A stretch of DNA of 7,662 nucleotides from Treponema sp. UBA4232 (lineage in GTDB: Bacteria > Spirochaetota > Spirochaetia > Treponematales > Treponemataceae): assembly GCA_002396325.1 (NCBI GenBank), contig DGXM01000046.1:1-7662 (forward strand), written 5' to 3'. The notes beneath the pieces were generated by a model. It saw only the letters and a program-made list of their open reading frames with translations. It did no database searches and was not told the DNA's origin. The translations under genes were made by a program, and so were the position numbers. This document shows, in pieces, positions 1 through 5,652 of this stretch; position 1 is the stretch's first letter; each line of letters starts with the position of its first letter.

Positions 1-1
1 A

Positions 2-1024
2 ATCACCCCCGAAGTCCTGGAAACGTTCCGCTCCGTTCAGGATTTGGGCCCCCTCCACAATCCCGCGAACATCATGGGAATCGAAGCCGCGCAGAAGGTC
101 ATGCCGAATGTTCCCCAGTGCGCAATCATGGACACAGCCTGGCACCAGACGATGCCTGAATCTTCCTTTATGTATGCAATCCCCCGCGAGTGGTACACAA
201 AGTATGCCGCACGCCGCTACGGTTTCCATGGAACGAGCTTCCTTTACACTGCCAAGCGCGCATCCGTCCTGCTTCACAAAAAGCCCGAGGACACGAATGT
301 GATTATCTGCCACATCGGAAACGGAGCTTCTGTCTGTGCCGTGAAGAATGGAAAATGCTACGACACTTCAATGGGAATCACTCCGCTTGAAGGCCTTGTC
401 ATGGGAACCCGTTCTGGAGATTTGGATCCGGCTCTTCCGTTCTACATCATGCGCAAGACCGGAATGAGTGCCTCTGAGATGGATACCGCCCTGAACAAAA
501 AATGCGGTCTCCTTGGAATCACTGAAAAATACTCAGACCGCCGTGACATCGAGGTTGCCGCAGCAGCAGGAGACAAACTTGCCCGCCTTTCAATCGACAT
601 GGAAGTGCAGAGACTCAGAAAATACATCGGAGCGTTCATGGCTGAAATCGGACCTGTTGACGCCATCATCTTTACCGCAGGTGTCGGAGAGCGTTCCCCG
701 ATTATCCGCGGAGCATCGCTCAAGGGACTCGACTTCATGGGAGTGAAGATTGACATGCAGAAGAACGAGTGGAGCTTCACCGGAAACGCGGAAACCTGCA
801 TCTCTGCCGATGACAGCAAGGTGAAGGTCTTTGTAATCCCGACTGACGAAGAGCTTGTTATGACAGAAGATGCATACGCACTGATGAAGGGAACATACGA
901 CGTGCACACCAAGTTCACCTACAGTTTCCAGAGTCCCGACTATGTAAACAAGGCGCGCGAGGAAGGTCTTAAAAAGGACATTGCAAAGAACCCCGACCTT
1001 GCAAAGGTTGTTGTTCGTCCGTAA
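2..1024 (+). CDS. ackA: Acetate kinase, 5'-truncated by the window edge
   Basis: Acetate kinase reversibly transfers phosphate between acetyl phosphate and ADP, giving acetate and ATP in the cytoplasm at the end of fermentation. The frame is open from base 2, giving 340 residues. Aligning by eye to the Methanosarcina thermophila enzyme, about 104 N-terminal residues are missing, including the Arg91 region. Visible family residues (window residue, then M. thermophila number) are His19 in PLHNPAN (123), Asp44 in MDTAWH (148), His76 in YGFHGTS (180), His104 and Asn107 in CHIGNGAS (208, 211) and Arg137 in GTRSGD (241). PTDEEL near residue 283 matches the Glu384 region. Two positions are odd: FHGTSF where FHGTSH is usual, and GVGERS where GIGENS is usual. 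About 43 residues follow the normal family end (from TYDVHTKF onward). No pta is visible. A terminator follows 12 bases after the stop, so this is the last gene of its transcript. Identification is secure. Confidence 0.97.
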   Translation: MTPEVLETFRSVQDLGPLHNPANIMGIEAAQKVMPNVPQCAIMDTAWHQTMPESSFMYAIPREWYTKYAARRYGFHGTSFLYTAKRASVLLHKKPEDTNVIICHIGNGASVCAVKNGKCYDTSMGITPLEGLVMGTRSGDLDPALPFYIMRKTGMSASEMDTALNKKCGLLGITEKYSDRRDIEVAAAAGDKLARLSIDMEVQRLRKYIGAFMAEIGPVDAIIFTAGVGERSPIIRGASLKGLDFMGVKIDMQKNEWSFTGNAETCISADDSKVKVFVIPTDEELVMTEDAYALMKGTYDVHTKFTYSFQSPDYVNKAREEGLKKDIAKNPDLAKVVVRP

Positions 1025-1035
1025 ATCCTTTTAGG

Positions 1036-1077
1036 AAAAAATCCGGCGGTGTTGTTATGTGCTGCCGGATTTTTTTT
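1036..1077 (+). terminator. Intrinsic terminator after ackA, probably bidirectional
   Basis: ATCCGGC (1041-1047) pairs perfectly with GCCGGAT (1064-1070). Three further pairs including wobbles can form inside, and A(5) before the stem can pair with the T run after it. Eight T residues (1070-1077) follow on the + strand. Read from the - strand, the same stem is followed by six U residues (A run 1036-1041), so it can also stop the lipoprotein transcript arriving from the right, whose last stop codon lies about 120 bases away. No better terminator is visible between 1080 and 1195. Confidence 0.9.
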
Positions 1078-1104
1078 GTGCCCGTGCGGAAAGGCAATGC
1101 TCTT

Positions 1105-1118
1105 GCATCAGGTGATGC
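1105..1118. repeat. Short inverted repeat in the convergent intergenic region
   Basis: GCATCA, a two-base spacer (GG), then TGATGC form a perfect 6-base inverted repeat. It lies between the ackA terminator and the 3' end of the MEMO lipoprotein gene. It has no adjacent U tract on either strand, so it is not a terminator by itself. It could be a small 3'-UTR hairpin or chance. The rest of 1081-1194 shows nothing else. Confidence 0.3.
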
Positions 1119-1194
1119 CGCCCTGTTCAATTTTCAATGCCATTTTTACATCTCCTGAAAAATTCTCGCAGTATATTCAGTGAAATAATCCGTC

Positions 1195-2097
1195 TTAGTC
1201 ATCATACATAAAGGAAAAAAAATAGCTTGTAATGTCATTTGAATCCTGACCGCTCAAAAAATAAGATGTGGTGTAATGGGTCACGCAGGCTTTTGTGTCC
1301 TTGCTTGTGAATTGTGCAAGTGTGTAGACTCCGGGCCTGTTGTCGCATCCACAGTAAATCCATGATTCTTTTGTCGGGGCTCGGAAAAATTCCCTGCTCC
1401 GTTTGTCTTTGGCCTCCGTCTCGTCTTCGGTGCCGTGGTGTGAAAAATCCGTGGAGACAAGAAGAAAATTCCGCTTCCTGTTTTTGCCGCGGAAAAAAGG
1501 AGCAAGCGCATTGAAGAGTTTGTCCGCGTCCACCTGATTCATCGGAGGTTCTCCTTCCACTGCGATTGCACAGACTTTTGCCTCGGGAAAATATTTTGCA
1601 ATGAATGGAATCAGAGTGCTTACTCCGTGTTCTATCGGAAAGACCTGGGGGTCGTAGTTCACTTGAAGATTTTTCGAAATCTGTTCAACAGCCTCGGCAT
1701 CCGAAGTCACAATACCGCCCGCCGTTTTCCATGCACATTCATCCAACGACCACTTCTGAGTGGAAAGCCCGTAGTGCGAAGGCGAGATGATGAAGAAAGT
1801 CTCAACTTTGCGGTGTGATGAAAGTTCCGAAAACCAGGCGTCAATCGTTTCGCCGGCAAGAAGATGATGGCTCACCGTTCCTCCCCAGGGAAATGCATTT
1901 TCAGGAAGTGAATCTTCCTTTGCAACGGAGGCCATTTTAGGAACCGACTCTCCCTTGCTTTCCCATGTGCCGTGAATATTCACAGTCTTTTGTGGTGCGG
2001 CAGGAGAGTCTTTTTTGCAGGAGGAAAAATTAAATGCGGCAGGCGTTAAAAGAAGTGCCGCCGCAAATAATCTTACTGTCCGGTATTTGAATTTCAT
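1195..2097 (-). CDS. MEMO-family (AmmeMemoRadiSam protein B-like) lipoprotein
   Basis: The 300-residue product is predicted to be exported and lipid-anchored. It has a basic N-terminus, a hydrophobic stretch (residues 9-22) and the lipobox-like FSSC with Cys27, which fits relaxed spirochaete lipoboxes. The remainder is a MEMO-like domain (COG1355), related to LigB-type class III extradiol dioxygenases. Family landmarks appear in order: VSHHLLAG (His77/His78), IISPSHYG (His108), IEHGVSTLIPFI (Glu156, His157), VSTDFSHHG (Asp217, His220) and IYCGCD (Cys249). By position these match the histidines and cysteine that line the putative metal site of human MEMO1, so the site looks intact. Substrate and reaction are unknown. 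The ATG overlaps the TGA of the upstream DUF3160 gene as ATGA and has no convincing ribosome site of its own, pointing to translational coupling. The AMMECR1 and radical-SAM partners of the three-part system are not in the window. The family call is strong; any function is inference. Confidence 0.88.
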   Translation of the reverse strand: MKFKYRTVRLFAAALLLTPAAFNFSSCKKDSPAAPQKTVNIHGTWESKGESVPKMASVAKEDSLPENAFPWGGTVSHHLLAGETIDAWFSELSSHRKVETFFIISPSHYGLSTQKWSLDECAWKTAGGIVTSDAEAVEQISKNLQVNYDPQVFPIEHGVSTLIPFIAKYFPEAKVCAIAVEGEPPMNQVDADKLFNALAPFFRGKNRKRNFLLVSTDFSHHGTEDETEAKDKRSREFFRAPTKESWIYCGCDNRPGVYTLAQFTSKDTKACVTHYTTSYFLSGQDSNDITSYFFSFMYDD

Positions 2098-4772
2098 TTC
2101 GTTGACGGTGGCAGCACCAGATTCTGTTCCCAGAACGGCAGATATTTTTCCATATCCTTATATGAAGTGTTGTATGTTATTTTCTTCCACGTTTCATCCG
2201 TCATCCTGTCATTCTGCGGTTGGTAGAATTCATAGTAGCTGAATCCGTAGCCGATTGCGATTCTTTTTCCGCCCTGTGCATCGTTGAGCGGTACGTAGAG
2301 TCTGTACGGCCTGCCGACTCCCACTTCAAGACAGACTCCGTAGTCAGTGTTTGTGAACACGTCGGCAATGCATGACATTTTCAGCTGATCGCAGTCCTGA
2401 ACGGCTTCTCCCTTCGCATAGGGCATGGCGGCATAAGTGAGTTTGGATGAAAGATTGCGGATCCACTCGTTGTCGTTTTCCGAAATGGGTTTGTTTCCAG
2501 CTTCAATCAGAGAGATTGTGTATGCTCTTGTGTATGTCTCCTCAAGAGTGTTGAGGGAATAATCCGCCTCTTCGTCAAGCAGATTGTATTTCGCAAGAAT
2601 CGTCCTGAGATTCTGCACTGACTCCTTTGAACTCTGCCAGAAGGGGACATTCGGCTCAATGTAGTTCGTGGGACGCGGAAGGGTTTTTGTTCGGTAAGTG
2701 GGATCGAAGTCTCCGTCTCCGGCACGCTCTGCGTAAACCTGCTTCACGTAAAGAATTGTGTCGTGTCTGAGTTCCGCCCATGTGCCGTGTGCCGCAATCT
2801 GCGACTTTATGTTCCATGCGGGACTTTCGGTAAAGTAGAATCCTGCTCCCTGCTCGAATGAGGCCTGGCTCTTCACCTGATAGAGCACCTGATTGTAGTA
2901 AGTGAGATTCCAGAAATCATCGCCCATCTCGGCGAATCCGTTTTCAAGCCAGTCGAGTCTTTCCTTGAGACCTTCCATGATGGGATAGTCGGTGGACTGG
3001 AGCAGATGGTCGGCATAGGATGAACCGAATGCCTTCATCACATCAAGTCCCCGCACAAGGTCCCGGGACATGAGGCGCGGAGGAGAAACTTTTTCATGCA
3101 CATAGGAGTCGTAGGTGAAACGCTGTCCGAAAAGTCTCCATCCCATCGGTGGCTTCAGATTTCCATCCGAGTCGGTTTCGGCAGGTCCGTTTATAAGAGA
3201 GTTTCCGCTGAGTGCTGGAGGTCTAAGCCGTTCCTGACATGCTTTCATGAATTTGATGACGGATTCTTTGTCGTCTCCCCAGTTTTTAAATGAGGAAACA
3301 TTCTGGTCTTTCCAAACAGGCATTACGTCTTCAATGCTCAGATCGTCGGAAAGTCCTATGAGTTCCGTAATCGGCGTGAAGAGTTTTTCCCAGTCGCTGT
3401 AAAGCTGAGGATTGTTTTTTACTGTTTCAATGATGAATGCTGCGACCTTTGCAAGTTTCAAAGTGCTTTCATCGGTTTCTTTGTCTTTGGGATTCATGGT
3501 GATAAGGAAGTGGATTCGGCCGTACCACATCTGCGCACGGAAATATGCCTCAAGCACTCCGTTTTTTGTGTAGTGCCCTCTGGGCCTGTACTGCGAGAAA
3601 TCTTCCTCTGTGCCGAGAACTTTCGAGATTTCACCTGTGGCAGTCATTACACTGTCGTAGTCTTTTTTTGCATCTGCGGAAAGGGTTGGAACCGCATTGT
3701 TCGAAGTCGGTTCATACTGCACGTCATCCCAGTGGTTTTCGGGGTCAATGCGTGTTGGTGCATCCGCGAGAAGAGCTTTTGCCACCATAAAATAGTCCTT
3801 CGCGATTGCTCTGGTTTCGTCAGACACGGAAGGAGATGCCTCCACTGCGCTGATGAAGTCGTCGGTAAGCTTTGCAAGCCTGGGCTCAAAATAATATTCC
3901 TCCACATGCTGAAGGATTCTGTCGAAGACAAGGTGCTGGGTGTGTGCCGCAAGATCCGTGGTCACGAAGACTGATACGTTTTCTCTGCGGAGGGAATTGT
4001 ACTCGCAGAGCATGTCGTCCGGGTACGGATAGTCCAGCGGATTGGTGCCCTGAAACACAAGTCTTTCTTTTTCCAGCTTTTCGGCAACGGCATTGTCAAG
4101 ACGGTTGAATCCCACGTAGGGGTAGAATTCTTTTAATGCTCCGTTCGTACGGTAGGTTTCGGCGGCAATTCTGTTTCTTTCGGAATCATTGTTGAGTCCG
4201 TAAAGATCGGAACCGAATACGTATCCAGAATTTCCGTTGTATGTGACGGGGTAGAACCAGTGCCAGTTTTTCTGGAAGTTGAACATACCCATCGTGTATG
4301 AGTCTTTTTCTTCGACATTCATAAGTTTTTCGCCGGTGATTTCAAGGAGCGTGGAAAAGGGGATCGGGGTTCCCTTCATGTTCTGGTCGATAATCCTGGC
4401 TTTTCCATCGGGAGCAAAAGAAAATGCGCTTTCGGGGTAAAGTTCGCACACATCGCTTGCCACGACAGCCGTGGTCGATCCTTCTGCCTCTTCACCTGGG
4501 AATTCCGTGAATTTCAGGGGGTCCTTAAGATACTGCGCATGGGCATCGGTACTGAACGAAGTCATCTTCGGCGTGTAGACTACAGGAGTATAATTCACAT
4601 TGTTCGGCAGATTAACGGGTTCTTCCTTTTTTTCCTCGGTCTCCACGACTGAAATCTGGGTTTCTTCGGCAGGGGGTTCTGAAGATACTTCGGGAACAGG
4701 CTCCTTTTTACTGCAGCCTGAAATCAGCACAGCGGCCAAAAGAACAGCTGCGGCGTATTTACATTTTTTCAT
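2094..4772 (-). CDS. DUF3160 lipoprotein with N-terminal SH3-like region
   Basis: This 892-residue protein is of unknown function. The start at 4772 is chosen over an in-frame start at 4895 because it gives a clean lipoprotein signal (MKKCKYAAAVLLAAVLISGC, Cys20), has GAGGAG 6 bases upstream, and lies below a good promoter. After an acidic, Pro/Glu-rich linker (about 21-60), residues about 102-193 end in WFYPVTYNGNSGYVFGSDL, which resembles a bacterial SH3 domain. DUF3160 follows, recognised by SVFVTTDLAAHTQHLVFD (about 267-284), DWEKLFTPITELIGLSDDL (460-478), WRLFGQRFTYDSYVHE (545-560), RGLDVMKAFGS (574-584), WAELRHDTILYVKQ (665-678) and a C-terminal block with ADVFTNTDYG and YYEFYQPQNDRMTDETW (803-862). 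The AHTQH and ELRHD residues are conserved-looking polar groups that could bind metal or substrate, but no catalytic role is established. It is first in an operon with the MEMO lipoprotein. The family is confident, the SH3-like module moderately so, and function unassigned. Confidence 0.9.
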   Translation of the reverse strand: MKKCKYAAAVLLAAVLISGCSKKEPVPEVSSEPPAEETQISVVETEEKKEEPVNLPNNVNYTPVVYTPKMTSFSTDAHAQYLKDPLKFTEFPGEEAEGSTTAVVASDVCELYPESAFSFAPDGKARIIDQNMKGTPIPFSTLLEITGEKLMNVEEKDSYTMGMFNFQKNWHWFYPVTYNGNSGYVFGSDLYGLNNDSERNRIAAETYRTNGALKEFYPYVGFNRLDNAVAEKLEKERLVFQGTNPLDYPYPDDMLCEYNSLRRENVSVFVTTDLAAHTQHLVFDRILQHVEEYYFEPRLAKLTDDFISAVEASPSVSDETRAIAKDYFMVAKALLADAPTRIDPENHWDDVQYEPTSNNAVPTLSADAKKDYDSVMTATGEISKVLGTEEDFSQYRPRGHYTKNGVLEAYFRAQMWYGRIHFLITMNPKDKETDESTLKLAKVAAFIIETVKNNPQLYSDWEKLFTPITELIGLSDDLSIEDVMPVWKDQNVSSFKNWGDDKESVIKFMKACQERLRPPALSGNSLINGPAETDSDGNLKPPMGWRLFGQRFTYDSYVHEKVSPPRLMSRDLVRGLDVMKAFGSSYADHLLQSTDYPIMEGLKERLDWLENGFAEMGDDFWNLTYYNQVLYQVKSQASFEQGAGFYFTESPAWNIKSQIAAHGTWAELRHDTILYVKQVYAERAGDGDFDPTYRTKTLPRPTNYIEPNVPFWQSSKESVQNLRTILAKYNLLDEEADYSLNTLEETYTRAYTISLIEAGNKPISENDNEWIRNLSSKLTYAAMPYAKGEAVQDCDQLKMSCIADVFTNTDYGVCLEVGVGRPYRLYVPLNDAQGGKRIAIGYGFSYYEFYQPQNDRMTDETWKKITYNTSYKDMEKYLPFWEQNLVLPPSTK

Positions 4773-4778
4773 AGCTTT

Positions 4779-4784
4779 CTCCTC
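4779..4784 (-). promoter_or_regulatory. Ribosome binding site deciding the DUF3160 start
   Basis: GAGGAG on the - strand sits 6 bases before the ATG at 4772. It supports that start over the longer in-frame reading from 4895, whose extra 41 residues would lie upstream of the promoter and are not signal-like. Confidence 0.85.
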
Positions 4785-4793
4785 TTTTCTTAG

Positions 4794-4822
4794 AGTATAG
4801 CATTTTGGAGTGATGGTGTAAA
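4794..4822 (-). promoter_or_regulatory. Sigma-70-type promoter of the DUF3160-MEMO operon
   Basis: On the - strand, TTTACA (-35, 4817-4822) and TATACT (-10, 4794-4799) are separated by exactly 17 bases (4800-4816). The expected transcription start near 4787 leaves a leader of about 15 bases that holds the GAGGAG ribosome site. The unit can therefore be transcribed independently of the methyltransferase gene upstream. No operator is obvious inside the promoter. Confidence 0.75.
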
Positions 4823-4860
4823 TGAGAAAAATCAGGAGGCCGGCCGGATCTGCCCACGAG

Positions 4861-4899
4861 TTCCGTGAATCCGCTTGTATGTCTTTGACCACCACGGAA
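4861..4899. repeat. 7-base inverted repeat between the two - strand units
   Basis: TTCCGTG (4861-4867) and CACGGAA (4893-4899) are perfect inverted copies around 25 bases. The repeat lies downstream of the methyltransferase stop (4937) and upstream of the operon promoter. On the - strand its U run precedes the hairpin rather than following it, so it is not a standard terminator. It may be a 3'-UTR hairpin, an upstream regulatory site, or chance. No clear terminator separates the two units. Confidence 0.3.
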
Positions 4900-4936
4900 A
4901 AATCATGCTTCAGAGATGCTTCCGGGCTTCATGCAT

Positions 4937-5647
4937 CTACGGCCTCCCAATCAAAAAAAGCGCGGGGACTTTTTGAATCGGGGGTTCGGGGAATTTTTTC
5001 CATTTTGAAATGGGCATGGTGCGGATGTATTCATCTTTGCACGTCATACCGGCGGCAACGCAAAGCATTGTGTCGGGTTTGCATGTCGAAATGAGAGTGG
5101 AGAGCATCTGGAGATTGCGGTAGGGAGCCTCAATGAAAAGCTGCGTCTGACCTTCTTTCCAGGCCCGTGTTTCAAGCTGCCGGATTTTCTGTGCGCGTTC
5201 CTGACCTTTGACCGGAAGATAGCCGTTGAATGCAAAACTCTGTCCGTTGAGTCCGCTCGCCATCACAGACATAATCATCGAAGAAGGACCTGAAAGCGGA
5301 ATTACCCTGAGTCCCTCTTTATGAGCCTGTGCCACCGCCGCAGCCCCCGGATCTGCCACCGCCGGACATCCGGCCTCGGAAATAACTCCCATGGGGAATC
5401 CTTTACGCAGGGGATCCAGAAGAGTCTCCGTTTTCGTCAAGTCGGAATGTTCGTTCAGTTCGTAGAAAGTGAGAGTGTCAATGTCTATTGATTTGTCTAC
5501 GGATTTCAAAAACCTCCGTGCAGAACGGATGTTTTCCACAATGAAGTGGTGAATCTGTTTTATAATGCCGCTGTTGTATGCGGGCAACACCTGATCCACC
5601 GGAGTCTCCCCCAGTGTAACAGGTATAAGATAGAGTGCCGGCTCCAT
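4937..5647 (-). CDS. Short RsmI-like SAM-dependent methyltransferase (COG0313)
   Basis: The 236-residue protein belongs to the tetrapyrrole-methylase-fold family that includes RsmI, which 2'-O-methylates C1402 of 16S rRNA. Visible motifs are ALYLIPVTLGET at the N-terminus (residues 4-15), GVISEAGCPAVADPG (87-101, the SAM-site loop; RsmI has an SDAGTP-type version), VIPLSGPSS (115-123), SGLNGQSFAFNGYLP (131-145) and LFIEAPYRN (170-178). It is about 50 residues shorter than typical RsmI and lacks the C-terminal extension. It resembles the short COG0313 branch common in Bacteroidetes, so RsmI activity should not be assumed. The ATG at 5647 is preferred because MEPALYLIP matches that branch. A TTG at 5656 would add three residues and overlap the upstream stop by four bases. 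The ATG lies 5 bases after the stop of the 563-residue gene, implying co-transcription and probably coupled translation. The substrate is most likely RNA but unproven. Confidence 0.88.
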   Translation of the reverse strand: MEPALYLIPVTLGETPVDQVLPAYNSGIIKQIHHFIVENIRSARRFLKSVDKSIDIDTLTFYELNEHSDLTKTETLLDPLRKGFPMGVISEAGCPAVADPGAAAVAQAHKEGLRVIPLSGPSSMIMSVMASGLNGQSFAFNGYLPVKGQERAQKIRQLETRAWKEGQTQLFIEAPYRNLQMLSTLISTCKPDTMLCVAAGMTCKDEYIRTMPISKWKKFPEPPIQKVPALFLIGRP

Positions 5648-5652
5648 TTGGA

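Noticed and set aside
442..918. 158-codon open frame on the - strand
   Set aside because: It is antisense to the conserved core of ackA and Ser/Met-rich without domain features, so it is a codon-bias shadow.
3510..3974. 154-codon open frame on the + strand
   Set aside because: It is antisense to conserved DUF3160 sequence, Cys/His/Phe-rich, and has no recognisable domain or start signal.
4825..4850. GGCCGGCC palindrome near a U5 run as a terminator for the methyltransferase unit
   Set aside because: An 8-base palindrome with no loop cannot form a proper stem, and the U run is separated from it by six bases.
4773..4895. N-terminal extension of the DUF3160 protein to 4895
   Set aside because: The extra 41 residues would lie upstream of the promoter and ahead of a complete lipoprotein signal. 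The start at 4772 has GAGGAG and fits the promoter.
4822..5094. 90-codon + strand frame starting inside the intergenic region
   Set aside because: It begins within the -35 box of the - strand promoter and runs antisense into the methyltransferase C-terminus, with no ribosome site.
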